From assembly GCF_015668195.1 (NCBI RefSeq), contig NZ_JADPFC010000003.1, forward strand, positions 248,001-312,000: 64,000 nucleotides of DNA, read 5' to 3'. The DNA comes from Romboutsia_C sp015668195. Lineage in GTDB: Bacteria; Bacillota; Clostridia; Peptostreptococcales; Peptostreptococcaceae. The translations under genes and the position numbers were made by a program. Below are positions 16,273-25,394 of the stretch, piece by piece (position 1 is the first letter of the stretch; every line of letters starts with the position of its first letter). The notes beneath the pieces are model-generated. The model was not told where the DNA came from, made no database searches, and saw only the letters and a list, made by a program, of their open reading frames with translations.

Positions 16273-17373
16273 TTAAAATGAACTTGATAAATCAAACATA
16301 GGAGTTATCATTGCTATAGCAAATACCCCCACTAAAATACCTATTATGACTATTATTGTAGGTTCTATAGATCTGATTACTTTTTCTATTTTTGTACTTA
16401 GTTTGCTTGTATATAGTTCTTCACTAGATTTTAAACATCTATCTAATCTTCCACTTTCTTCTCCAATTTTTATTATACTTATGAGCGATTTTGGAAATAC
16501 ATTTGATAAGCTTATTGAATCTGAAATACTATTCCCTTTGTTGATGTGATCTATTGAAATTAAAATTTTTTTATAAATATATTTATTATCAATAACTCTT
16601 GCAGATATTTCTACTGCCTCAGTTATCTGTATACCACTTTCTATTAATATCCTTAATGTTGAACAGAATCTACTAGCTACTAATAGTTCTATTATACCTC
16701 TTATTATTGGTAACCTTAATGATACTATGTATAGTATTGCTTTAAATGTGTAAGTATATTTATATAAATAAAATAATCCAAATACTATTGATAATAAACC
16801 AAGTAGTATTGCAATATAGTTATCTCTAAAGAATTTTCCTAAATTTATAAGTATCTTTGTTAATACTGGAATATCTATATCATTTACTATAAAAGTAGAT
16901 TCAAAATTTGGTATTATCATAGTTATTGCAACTATCACAGAGATTAAAAATGATATACAAACAAATGCTGGGTATATCAACATATTTTTTATTTTAGACT
17001 TAGCCTTATATTGATTGTCATAATACTTAGCTAGGCCATTCATAGTATATTCTAACCTTCCAGTAACTTCCCCAGCTCTTATATTGCTTATAAAAAACAT
17101 TGAAAATGAATTTGTATTTTGAAATGATTGACTCACAGAATTACCTTTTTGTATATCTTGTATTATTTTATTTATGACTCTTCTTATCTTAGAGGTTGAT
17201 TGGTTTCTTATTAATTCAAATGCATTTATTATATGGCATCCTGAATCTAATAATATACCTATTTCATTACATAAATCTTTTAATTCTCTATCTTTTAATT
17301 TGTACGATTTCTTTTTTGATTTTTTGTTTACTATTTCACTTTCAGTAAAATGCTCATATATATTAGAATCCAT
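16273..17373 (-). CDS. pilC: Type IV pilus inner-membrane platform protein PilC (GspF family)
   Basis: This 366-residue polytopic protein anchors the pilus assembly motor. It has the duplicated GspF/T2SF domain, each copy a four-helix bundle followed by transmembrane segments. The first copy (about 27-145) includes LLDSGCHIINAFELI and NIRAGEVTGRLEYTM. The second (about 225-345) includes LRILIESGIQITEAVEIS and KIGEESGRLDRCLK. Hydrophobic helices occur at about 125-150, 180-210 and 340-362. The GAGG site precedes the ATG at 17373. It lies between the ATPase gene and the pilin gene, in one operon. Confidence 0.92.
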   Translation of the reverse strand: MDSNIYEHFTESEIVNKKSKKKSYKLKDRELKDLCNEIGILLDSGCHIINAFELIRNQSTSKIRRVINKIIQDIQKGNSVSQSFQNTNSFSMFFISNIRAGEVTGRLEYTMNGLAKYYDNQYKAKSKIKNMLIYPAFVCISFLISVIVAITMIIPNFESTFIVNDIDIPVLTKILINLGKFFRDNYIAILLGLLSIVFGLFYLYKYTYTFKAILYIVSLRLPIIRGIIELLVASRFCSTLRILIESGIQITEAVEISARVIDNKYIYKKILISIDHINKGNSISDSISLSNVFPKSLISIIKIGEESGRLDRCLKSSEELYTSKLSTKIEKVIRSIEPTIIVIIGILVGVFAIAMITPMFDLSSSF

Positions 17374-17404
17374 TTTATCCTCGTTTATTGTATAAATTAT
17401 AATT

Positions 17405-18724
17405 TTAAATACCTATTTCTAAACTTATGTATTCTCCTTCAGTAGTTATATTATTATCTATTAAATCTTTTGCACTTTCTTCAAATGTTATCATGCCATT
17501 TTTTATTGCAGTCTCTTTTATAGTGTTATAATCTTGCATATTTTGTATATCTTTTCTTATATCATTATCTATTTCCAGTATTTCATAAATAGCAGTTCTT
17601 CCTTTATAGCCTAATCCATCACATTCTTCACACTCTCTATTCATATGATTCTCATTAATTTGGTTTAATTCATTTTCTTCTTTCTGTGTAATACAAGTAG
17701 TACATACTTTTCTTATGAGCTTTTGAGATATAATGCCTATTAAAGATGCACTTATCAAATATTGTGGTATTTCCATATCTAATAATCTAGATATAGCAGA
17801 TACTGCATCTTTAGTATGTATAGTACTTATCACTAAATGGCCTGTAGCAGCTGCTTTTATTGCTATTTTTGCTGTTTCTATATCTCTTATCTCTCCAACT
17901 ATTATTATATCTGGATCTTGTCTTAATATAGACCTTAGCCCACTTTCAAAACTCAAGCCTACTTTATTATTTACTTGTATCTGATTTACTCCTTCTATTT
18001 TGTACTCTACAGGGTCCTCTATAGTCACTATGTTTTTACTTGTACATTTTAAATCATTTATTATAGAGTATACTGTTGTTGTTTTGCCACTTCCCGTTGA
18101 TCCTGTTACTAATAATATTCCTGACTTTTTATTTATAATGCTTTCTATCTTGTCTATGGCCTTCTTAGAAAATCCAAGTTCTTCTTTTCTTTTTAGAAAT
18201 GATTTTCTATTTAATATTCTTAGAACAATTTTTTCACCATAAACGGTTGGTAACGTTGATGCTCTAATATCAATCACTTGATCTTTTATATCAATGGCAA
18301 GTCTGCCATCTTGAGGTAATCTTTTTTCAGTTATATTCATAAATGTATCTAATTTTATTACTACTAATAGCTGTTGATATACTTCATACTCTAGTTTTCT
18401 ATCTTCTACTAAAAATCCATCTACTCTTAATCTAACTAATATATATTCTTTAAATGGTTCTATGTGTATATCACTAGCATTTTTTATTATAGCTTTGTCT
18501 AATATACTTTTAAAAATATCTCTTGCATAAGTTTCATTTAAATTTATATTATTTCCTATATGTGATTCTTTCTCTGATTCCTTTAAAACTTCTTCTTTCT
18601 CATCACTTTGCCTGCGTTTATGTTTCATATTAAACACTTTGTATTTACTACTAATTATTTTATTTTTCAAAGATATACTCTCAATTTTATTTAGGTTTAT
18701 TTTATTTACCTCCCATATACTCAA
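17405..18724 (-). CDS. pilB: Type IV pilus assembly ATPase PilB (GspE family)
   Basis: This 439-residue hexameric ATPase drives pilin polymerisation. It shows Walker A GSTGSGKTT near residue 205, the Asp box and Walker B region RQDPDIIIVGEIRD near 275, and the His box. A tetracysteine zinc site occurs in CTTC with CEECDGLGYKGR near 350-385. The N-terminal MshEN domain of longer PilB proteins is absent. The start is doubtful. The TTG at 18724 has AAGG only 4 nt away. A much better GGGAGG at 18709-18714 faces an in-frame ATA at 18700 but no standard start codon. It leads the pilB-pilC-pilin operon. Confidence 0.9.
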   Translation of the reverse strand: MSIWEVNKINLNKIESISLKNKIISSKYKVFNMKHKRRQSDEKEEVLKESEKESHIGNNINLNETYARDIFKSILDKAIIKNASDIHIEPFKEYILVRLRVDGFLVEDRKLEYEVYQQLLVVIKLDTFMNITEKRLPQDGRLAIDIKDQVIDIRASTLPTVYGEKIVLRILNRKSFLKRKEELGFSKKAIDKIESIINKKSGILLVTGSTGSGKTTTVYSIINDLKCTSKNIVTIEDPVEYKIEGVNQIQVNNKVGLSFESGLRSILRQDPDIIIVGEIRDIETAKIAIKAAATGHLVISTIHTKDAVSAISRLLDMEIPQYLISASLIGIISQKLIRKVCTTCITQKEENELNQINENHMNRECEECDGLGYKGRTAIYEILEIDNDIRKDIQNMQDYNTIKETAIKNGMITFEESAKDLIDNNITTEGEYISLEIGI

Positions 18725-18772
18725 ATTTACCTTGATAATTCATTTTTCCATTTGATTATTTCTAATTAATAT

Positions 18773-18832
18773 TCACTTCTTACTAATTGTTAATATACTA
18801 GTTAATATTATCAACATATATTTATTTTTCAT
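18773..18832 (-). CDS. Possible 19-aa leader peptide upstream of pilB
   Basis: A short frame MKNKYMLIILTSILTISKK starts with ATG at 18832, 9-10 nt after an AGGAGGAG sequence at 18842-18848. It is a basic, hydrophobic, basic peptide, like a bare signal segment. It ends 48 nt before pilB. It may be a regulatory leader, a tiny membrane peptide or chance; the strong ribosome binding site is the main support. Confidence 0.35.
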   Translation of the reverse strand: MKNKYMLIILTSILTISKK

Positions 18833-19070
18833 ACAATTATACTCCTCCTAAATTAATTTTTATGTTATTTAATTTCTAATGATATCATGCAAATTTTTAT
18901 TATATTTTAGTAAATATGTAAATAATTATTTAGTATTTATATGGTAGTGATAAATAATATATCTATCATTATTTTTAATAAATATTTAAAGTTCTAAGCA
19001 TATTAAATAATGTATAACTTAATTCTAATAAAAAAAGAGAAAGACATTTTGCATCTTTCTCTTTTTTTAT
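18833..19070. other. Intergenic region upstream of the pilus operon
   Basis: This AT-rich sequence has no ORF. It holds the AGGAGGAG site at 18842-18848 and the terminator of the NTPase gene at 19031-19067. I looked for a c-di-GMP riboswitch, as found upstream of some clostridial pilus genes, and saw no recognisable core. Confidence 0.45.
19031..19067 (-). terminator. Terminator after the twin P-loop NTPase gene
   Basis: A 14-bp stem of AAAAAAGAGAAAGA with TCTTTCTCTTTTTT lies 4 nt beyond the stop, with T runs on both strands. Confidence 0.8.
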
Positions 19071-20144
19071 TTATTCTTCATACTTTAAAATTCTATTTAT
19101 TATCTCTTCTTTTAATTCTTCCATTTTATCAAAATTCATATTAGGCACATAATATGCTTCTATAATATCATGCTTTGCCTTAGCTTTTTTTAGATTTGAT
19201 ATAGCATAATTTAATAGCTCATCAAATACTTTTTTATCAAACTTAATTTCTTCTATATATTTTTCTAATTTTTCTTCATCTAGGTAAGCATCTAAATCTA
19301 TAGTGCTATTACCTTCAAATAAACTACTTACTGTTATACCTATATCTAAATCTTTTATCATTACAGTTTCAATCTTATCCTTAATAAGTGGGTAATGGTA
19401 AATTTCTACATTCATTCCCTTTTGGATAGCTTTATCACATATATTTTGTAAAAATGTAGTTTTACCTGTTCCTATATTACCTTTCAAGTGATATACCTTC
19501 TTAACTTGACTTAATATACTATCTGTATAATCTAAATGTCCTACTGGTGTTATAGCTGTTCCAAATAAATGCCTTGGTGATTTATAAATACCAGTACTAC
19601 TAGAGTCTTTAAATATATCGTGTATAAAATGCTCTATTTTTAGATTTACTTGGCCAAAGTCCATACAATCTCTATACTTTTCTTCTATGTCATAATAAAT
19701 TGGCTCAGCAGCTTTTAAATATTTATATGCTCTTTTAAACGAGTTACTTATATCTTTTCCACATTCTACAATAGTATCTTTATTTTGTACTAATTTTTCT
19801 ACATCCCAGTATTCCCCCAAATTTAATATTTCATCTATAGCACCTGGGTCTTTTGGGTCTACAATATGCGGTGCAGTTGCATCTAGCAAAACTACTCCTA
19901 ATTTGAGTATCACAACCCCATCTAAAGAGCTTGGATCTGATGGACAGTAGTGCAGTTCTACATCATACCCTTTTTCAATAAATTCTTTTGCTATTTTTTT
20001 CATAAATGATGATTTTCCAACTCCTGGTCCACCTTTTAAGCAAAAGATTCTATTAACATTTTGAGGTATAATATTATCAAAAAAATTAAATGATCCATTT
20101 GCTGTATTTCCACCTGGGAATAATTTTCTAACTCTACCTGCCAT
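19071..20144 (-). CDS. Twin P-loop NTPase of unknown function (PRK06851-like)
   Basis: This 357-residue cytosolic protein is built of two related NTPase halves. The first Walker A is LKGGPGVGKSSFMKKIA near residue 40. The second, KGNIGTGKTTFLQNIC, is near residue 220. Each follows a similar lead-in, with a hydrophobic strand before the loop and a helix with -Y- or -E-HYxP- after it (VELHYCPSDP and VEIYHYPLI). It resembles an uncharacterised ATPase common in Clostridia and Bacilli. No substrate is known to me. GAGGGGG precedes the ATG at 20144. It is monocistronic, with a terminator on each side. Confidence 0.8.
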   Translation of the reverse strand: MAGRVRKLFPGGNTANGSFNFFDNIIPQNVNRIFCLKGGPGVGKSSFMKKIAKEFIEKGYDVELHYCPSDPSSLDGVVILKLGVVLLDATAPHIVDPKDPGAIDEILNLGEYWDVEKLVQNKDTIVECGKDISNSFKRAYKYLKAAEPIYYDIEEKYRDCMDFGQVNLKIEHFIHDIFKDSSSTGIYKSPRHLFGTAITPVGHLDYTDSILSQVKKVYHLKGNIGTGKTTFLQNICDKAIQKGMNVEIYHYPLIKDKIETVMIKDLDIGITVSSLFEGNSTIDLDAYLDEEKLEKYIEEIKFDKKVFDELLNYAISNLKKAKAKHDIIEAYYVPNMNFDKMEELKEEIINRILKYEE

Positions 20145-20370
20145 GATTTAGCCCCCTCATATTTTTCTTCTACTTTATAAAATATTAATGTACATTTTAT
20201 TTTGTTACTATCTTAGAAATTATTTTGTCTATAACTAATTATTTTAATACATTTTTTAATATTAAAGTTCAATGACCCCCTTTTACAATTATATTCTTAT
20301 TTGCTTATAATATTTATTTAATCATTTTATAATATAGCTATATTTAACTAAATAATCTTAAATCAAAATA

Positions 20371-20397
20371 GAGCCGTTTCTATTTTGAGACGGCTCC
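20371..20397 (-). terminator. Terminator after the APC permease gene
   Basis: GAGCCGT pairs with ACGGCTC across a T-rich loop, 6 nt past the stop. It is one of the few GC-rich stems in the region. The A-rich left flank becomes T-rich on the minus strand. Confidence 0.7.
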
Positions 20398-20402
20398 TTA
20401 TA

Positions 20403-21758
20403 CTATGCTGCATTATTTTGTATTTCTTGTTTTATATTCTTATTTTTAGTTATATTATAAATTGGCAAACCAGCTAATGTTATTATAAGCCCTAATATAG
20501 CATTTTGTGTTTGAGTCATAAGTGTACTAACAACAATAAATACTCCTCCTATTATTGCTATTATAGGTATTATCGGATATAACGGCACTTTATATGGTCT
20601 ATTCATATTAGGCTTATCTTTTCTAAGTTTTATAACTCCTACAAATAACATTGTGTAGAATATCCATATTGTAAATATTGCTAAATCAGATAGGAAATTG
20701 AACTGACCTGATAGAGAGTATATTATTGCTAATCCAGCTATTAACCACATTCCATTTAATGGAACTCCATTACTATTTAACTTAGCAAAAGTCTCTGAGA
20801 AAGGTATTCTCCCATCACATCCCATTATATAAGGTATTCTTCCCCCAGTCATCAAGAAACCATTTAGTGTTCCAAATACAGATATTAATATACCTATACT
20901 TATAACTTTAGCTCCTGACGCTCCAAATAATTTACTTGCTACAAGTGTAGCTGGTGCACTTACTGATGCCATCTCTGATGCTGGGACAACACATAAGTAC
21001 GCTACATTTATAAGTATGTATACTCCCATTACTAAAGAAATTCCACCTACTATAGCTTTAGGTAAATGCTTAGCTGGATCTTTCATCTCACCTGCTAATG
21101 CTCCTACATATATCCATCCATCGTATGCAAATAAAGTTGCTATAAGTACTTGAGATATAGCGCTAACCATATTTGTATCTTTACCTACTAGAGGTACCAT
21201 TATATCTGTTGATGGTTCTCCTTTTATAAATCCAAATATTACTATAAGTGCTAAAGGTATTAACTTACATATTGTAGATACAGTTTGTATTCCTCCTCCA
21301 AATTTAGCACCTAAAGAGTTTAATAAAGCTATAAGCACTATTACTCCTATTGCAATTAAAGTTACATATATATTACCTTGTAAACCTAATAAGTTCACTG
21401 CTTCTTGTGCAAATATAATTCCTAGTGCTGCTGTTATTGCAGGTATAAATAGTATGGATTGCATCCATCCTGTTAAAAATCCTATTTTTTCACCGTAAAT
21501 TTCTTCTAAATAAACTATTAATCCACCTGTTTTTACTATACTAGAAGATATTTCGGCTGCTGTAAGTCCAGCTGCTATAGTTATAAGTCCTCCTATTAAC
21601 CATGCTAAAAGTCCTAGACCTGCGCCTCCATTTGTAGACTCATATATAGCTTGTGGCTTAAAGAATACTCCTGAACCTATTAACATTCCTACTACCGTAG
21701 AAAGTGCTGCACTTAAACCCAGTGTCTTTCTTAATCCTTTTTGGCTATTATTACTCAT
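20403..21758 (-). CDS. APC family amino acid permease
   Basis: This 451-residue transporter has about twelve transmembrane helices. The APC signature lies in TM1, TVVGMLIGSGVFFKPQAIY (about 19-37), where the GSGVF loop binds the substrate amino group. The LIVYLEEIYGEKIGFLTGW region and LFAYDGWIYVGALAGEMKDP are also typical. It resembles serine/threonine exchangers of the SteT type and other LAT-like carriers, but the substrate cannot be read from sequence. GGAGG precedes the ATG at 21758. It is a single gene with its own terminator. Confidence 0.88.
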   Translation of the reverse strand: MSNNSQKGLRKTLGLSAALSTVVGMLIGSGVFFKPQAIYESTNGGAGLGLLAWLIGGLITIAAGLTAAEISSSIVKTGGLIVYLEEIYGEKIGFLTGWMQSILFIPAITAALGIIFAQEAVNLLGLQGNIYVTLIAIGVIVLIALLNSLGAKFGGGIQTVSTICKLIPLALIVIFGFIKGEPSTDIMVPLVGKDTNMVSAISQVLIATLFAYDGWIYVGALAGEMKDPAKHLPKAIVGGISLVMGVYILINVAYLCVVPASEMASVSAPATLVASKLFGASGAKVISIGILISVFGTLNGFLMTGGRIPYIMGCDGRIPFSETFAKLNSNGVPLNGMWLIAGLAIIYSLSGQFNFLSDLAIFTIWIFYTMLFVGVIKLRKDKPNMNRPYKVPLYPIIPIIAIIGGVFIVVSTLMTQTQNAILGLIITLAGLPIYNITKNKNIKQEIQNNAA

Positions 21759-21931
21759 TATTTCACCTCCGAGTTGTCTTATTTCATATTATTTTACATA
21801 TTGTACTATGTAATTTACTAAATATCAATATAAATTGACATTTTAGTTTTAATTTTTTTAATTTTTTTAATTTTTAAATTTTTACTTTAATTAATATAAA
21901 TTTACAAATTATTTTCCTCTAAATAATAAAA

Positions 21932-21965
21932 AAATAGACTACCTCAATTTTGAGATAGTCTATTT
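21932..21965 (-). terminator. Terminator after engB
   Basis: A stem of AAATAGACTA with TAGTCTATTT, extended by CTCA/TGAG, lies directly after the engB stop. Confidence 0.75.
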
Positions 21966-21969
21966 CATA

Positions 21970-22581
21970 CTAGTCGACAGTTATTTCATAACCAGCTTCA
22001 TTATATTGGCTTATTATTTCTTTCCATATTTCTTCTACTCCAGTTTTCTTAAGAGAAGATATAGGAAGTATCTTTTCATCTTTATCTAATTGTAATTTCT
22101 TTCTTATTATACTAAAATGCTTTTGATATTTACCTTTAGCTATTTTATCTGCTTTAGTAGCTATTACTACGCATTTATATCCAAAGTGCTTTATCCATTC
22201 ATACATCATAACGTCATCACTTGTAGGTTCATGTCTTATATCTACTAATAAGAATATTGCACATAATTCTTCTCTATCAGATAGATATCTTTCCATTATA
22301 GTTCCCCATTTTTCTTTTTCAGATTTTGCAACCTTTGCATATCCGTAACCTGGAAGGTCAACAAAGAAAAATTCTTGGTTTATAAGATAGAAGTTTATTG
22401 TTCTAGTCTTACCAGGTGTCTGACTTGTTCTAGCAAAATTTCTTCTATTTAATAATGTATTTACTGTTGATGATTTTCCGACGTTAGATCTACCAACTAA
22501 AGCTATTTCTGGTATTCCTTCATCTGGATATTGAGCTCTGTTTACTGCACTCATTGTTATTTCTGCACTTCTAATTTTCAT
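21970..22581 (-). CDS. engB: Ribosome biogenesis GTPase EngB (YsxC/YihA)
   Basis: This 203-residue essential GTPase works in assembly of the large ribosomal subunit. G1 is GRSNVGKSS near residue 31, the switch II motif is DLPGYGYAKV near 75, G4 is TKAD near 142, and SSLKKTG is near 175. Its ATG overlaps the lon stop as TAATG, so translation is coupled to lon. The lon-engB order is conserved in Firmicutes. A terminator follows immediately. The length is standard. Confidence 0.96.
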   Translation of the reverse strand: MKIRSAEITMSAVNRAQYPDEGIPEIALVGRSNVGKSSTVNTLLNRRNFARTSQTPGKTRTINFYLINQEFFFVDLPGYGYAKVAKSEKEKWGTIMERYLSDREELCAIFLLVDIRHEPTSDDVMMYEWIKHFGYKCVVIATKADKIAKGKYQKHFSIIRKKLQLDKDEKILPISSLKKTGVEEIWKEIISQYNEAGYEITVD

Positions 22582-24929
22582 TACTTTTCACCATTCCTTA
22601 CTAATGCCTGCTCTAATACTTGGTCCATATGGTCTACAAGTACAAATTCCATTTTTTCTTTTACATTTTCAGGTATTTCATCTAAATCAGCTTCGCATTC
22701 TTTTGGAAGTAATACCTTTGTTATTCCTGATCTATGTGCAGCCAATAGTTTTTCTCTAACTCCACCTACAGCTAAAACTCTTCCTCTAAGAGTTATTTCT
22801 CCTGTCATAGCAACATCATTTCTTACTGGTATATTTGTTAATGCTGATAAGACAGCTAAAGCCATTGTTATACCTGCTGATGGACCATCTTTAGGTACTG
22901 CACCTTCTGGTAAATGTATGTGTATATCTTTATTTTGGTAAAAATCAGGATCTATATCAAATTTGTCAGCAATTGATCTTATATAAGATATACCTGTTCT
23001 AGCCGATTCTTTCATTACATCACCTAGCTTACCAGTTAATACTATTTGGCCTTTACCTTTTACAACATTTACTTCTACAGTTAGAGTTTCTCCTCCAACA
23101 GATGTCCATGCAAGACCTGTTACAACACCTACCTCTGGTTTAGTTCCTGCTAACTGATGTCTATATTTATTCTTACCTAAGTAATCATCTAGGTCAGATT
23201 TATTTATAACTATTTCTTCTAAAGATTTATCTTCTACATACTTTTTAGCTGCTTTTCTGCATATTTTACCTATAGTTCTTTCAAGGTTTCTTACCCCTGC
23301 TTCCCTAGTATAAGAACCTATTATTTCTCTCATAGTTTCTTCATTTATTTTAACGAAACCAGGTGCTAGGCCATGTTCTTTTATTTGTTTAGGTAATAGA
23401 TATTTATTAGCTATATTAAGCTTTTCTTCTTCTATATATCCAGATACCTCTATTATTTCCATTCTATCTAATAAAGGTCTTGGAATAGTTCCTAAGCTAT
23501 TTGCAGTTGTAACAAATAATATTTTTGATAAATCAAAAGGAACTTCCATATAGTGATCCACGAAATCTTTGTTTTGCTCTGGATCTAAAACTTCTAACAT
23601 TGCAGCAGACGGATCTCCTTTATAATCTGCTGACATTTTATCTATCTCATCTAGTAAGAATACTGGATTTTTAGTTTTGGCTTCTTTTATTCCATTTATT
23701 ATTCTTCCTGGGATAGCCCCAACATAAGTTCTTCTATGACCTCTTATTTCAGCTTCATCTCTAACCCCACCTAAAGATATTCTAACGAATTTTCTTCCTA
23801 ATGAGTTCGCTATCGATTTTGCTATCGATGTTTTACCAACACCTGGAGGCCCTACTAAACATATTATAGGTCCTTTTAAGGATTTTGATAATGTTCTTAT
23901 AGCTAAATATTCAAGTATTCTTTCTTTTACTTTTTCTAATCCATAATGTTCATTATCTAATATTTCTTTAGCTTTTTCTATATCAAGCTTGTCTCTAGTT
24001 TCATTGTTCCAAGGTAATGAGAATATATTATCTAAATACCCTCTTAAAACCGATACATCTGGAGACATTGGTGATATTCTAGAAAATTTATCTATTTCTT
24101 TAGATATCTTTTCCTTTGTTTCTTTGGGAGCTTTTATTTTCTTAAGCTTTGCTCTATACTCGTCAGCTTCAGAATTTATGTCTTCTTCTTCTCCTAATTC
24201 TTTTTGTATAGCTTTTAGTTGTTCTCTTAGGTAATATTCCTTTTGAACCTTATTCATTTGCTTTTTAACTCTTAGAGTTATTTTCTTTTCTATTTTAAGT
24301 ATATCTATCTCTTCTAAAAGAATTTTATATATTAATTCTAACCTTTTCTTAATATCAAACTCTTCTAAAACTTCTTGCTTTTGTTCTGGTTTTAGATAGA
24401 TATTAGCAGCTATAGTGTCTATAAAACGATCTACATTTTCTATTTCACCTAAAGATATTAATATTTCTGGTGATACTCTATTTCCTATATTTATGTACTC
24501 TTCAAATGCATCAAACACATTTCTTACAAATGCTTCTACTTCAATATCTTCTTCTGCATTTTCATCATCGTATTCTATTTCCTCTATTATTGCTTTAAAA
24601 TACCCTTCTTCATTGCTTACTTCTTTTATCTTACCTCTTGAAATTCCCTCTACTAATACACGTACTGTATCCCCAGGAAGTTTTATCATTTGTTTAACTT
24701 TACATATAGTTCCTACATGATAAAAATCATCTTCTGTTGGCTCATCAACTTCTGCTGCTTTCTGAGACGTTAAGAATACTAACTCATCAGCTAACATAGC
24801 TTGATCTAAAGCTTTTAAAGATATCTCTCTTCCTATGTCAAAGTTTAGTATCATATATGGGAATATCGCTAATCCCCTTAGTGGAATTAGCGGTAATTCA
24901 TGTTCTATCTTCGTATAATTTTGTTCCAC
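22581..24929 (-). CDS. lon: ATP-dependent Lon protease
   Basis: This 782-residue cytoplasmic AAA+ protease degrades damaged and regulatory proteins. The N-terminal substrate domain starts HELPLIPLRGLAIFPYMIL. Walker A is GPPGVGKTS near 350 and Walker B is VFLLDEIDKM near 415. The C-terminal protease domain has the Ser of PKDGPSAGITMALAVLSAL near 675 and the Lys about 43 residues on, forming the Ser-Lys dyad. I chose the GTG at 24929, because AAGGAG lies 8 nt upstream. The GTG at 24938 overlaps that site. It is co-transcribed with engB. A palindrome at 25038-25049 lies about 110 nt upstream. Confidence 0.97.
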   Translation of the reverse strand: MEQNYTKIEHELPLIPLRGLAIFPYMILNFDIGREISLKALDQAMLADELVFLTSQKAAEVDEPTEDDFYHVGTICKVKQMIKLPGDTVRVLVEGISRGKIKEVSNEEGYFKAIIEEIEYDDENAEEDIEVEAFVRNVFDAFEEYINIGNRVSPEILISLGEIENVDRFIDTIAANIYLKPEQKQEVLEEFDIKKRLELIYKILLEEIDILKIEKKITLRVKKQMNKVQKEYYLREQLKAIQKELGEEEDINSEADEYRAKLKKIKAPKETKEKISKEIDKFSRISPMSPDVSVLRGYLDNIFSLPWNNETRDKLDIEKAKEILDNEHYGLEKVKERILEYLAIRTLSKSLKGPIICLVGPPGVGKTSIAKSIANSLGRKFVRISLGGVRDEAEIRGHRRTYVGAIPGRIINGIKEAKTKNPVFLLDEIDKMSADYKGDPSAAMLEVLDPEQNKDFVDHYMEVPFDLSKILFVTTANSLGTIPRPLLDRMEIIEVSGYIEEEKLNIANKYLLPKQIKEHGLAPGFVKINEETMREIIGSYTREAGVRNLERTIGKICRKAAKKYVEDKSLEEIVINKSDLDDYLGKNKYRHQLAGTKPEVGVVTGLAWTSVGGETLTVEVNVVKGKGQIVLTGKLGDVMKESARTGISYIRSIADKFDIDPDFYQNKDIHIHLPEGAVPKDGPSAGITMALAVLSALTNIPVRNDVAMTGEITLRGRVLAVGGVREKLLAAHRSGITKVLLPKECEADLDEIPENVKEKMEFVLVDHMDQVLEQALVRNGEK

Positions 24930-25394
24930 TAATATCACTCCTTAAAGTGCTAGATTTTATTGCTTTTTATATTATATATTTACAATCCCTAATTTTCAAC
25001 ATTTATAGAAAAATTCACCTTGCTTAAAGAATGTATAAACAAATTTGTTGATTTGGTAAAATCTTTTATCATTTTTCTCTTATTTTATTATGTTGTAATA
25101 TTGAATGTAATATACTAATGAATAAACTTTATATTTTATATTTTAGGATAATATATATTTATTTATAAATATATATTATATAATTTTTGTGATAAACTTT
25201 AAATAAGTTTTATATGAATAGTTTATATGATATTTTAATAATAAACAAGTTTTGACTATTATATGTAGTAATACTCTTTTATCTAATTAATGATATTTTA
25301 TACTTTTTAAAGTTTATTAGTCTATTAATACCCATTAATTAAAATTATAAAATTCTTACATTTAAAAAGGAGCTTTTAAGGCTCCTCTTTTTTA
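24930..25394. other. clpX-lon intergenic region
   Basis: About 465 very AT-rich bases have no ORF. They hold the clpX terminator (25365-25393), the perfect palindrome AACAAATTTGTT at 25038-25049, and the lon leader. I see no CtsR heptad repeat and no CIRCE element. Confidence 0.5.
25365..25393 (-). terminator. Terminator after clpX
   Basis: AAAAAGGAGC pairs with GCTCCTCTTT across a 7-nt loop. The stem lies directly after the clpX stop. Confidence 0.8.

Noticed and set aside
18833..19030. Possible c-di-GMP riboswitch before pilB
   Set aside because: Clostridial pilus genes often have one, but no recognisable riboswitch core is present here.
21840..21890. Repeated T-rich motif (TTTTTTAA units) upstream of the APC gene
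   Set aside because: Low-complexity A/T sequence common in this genome.
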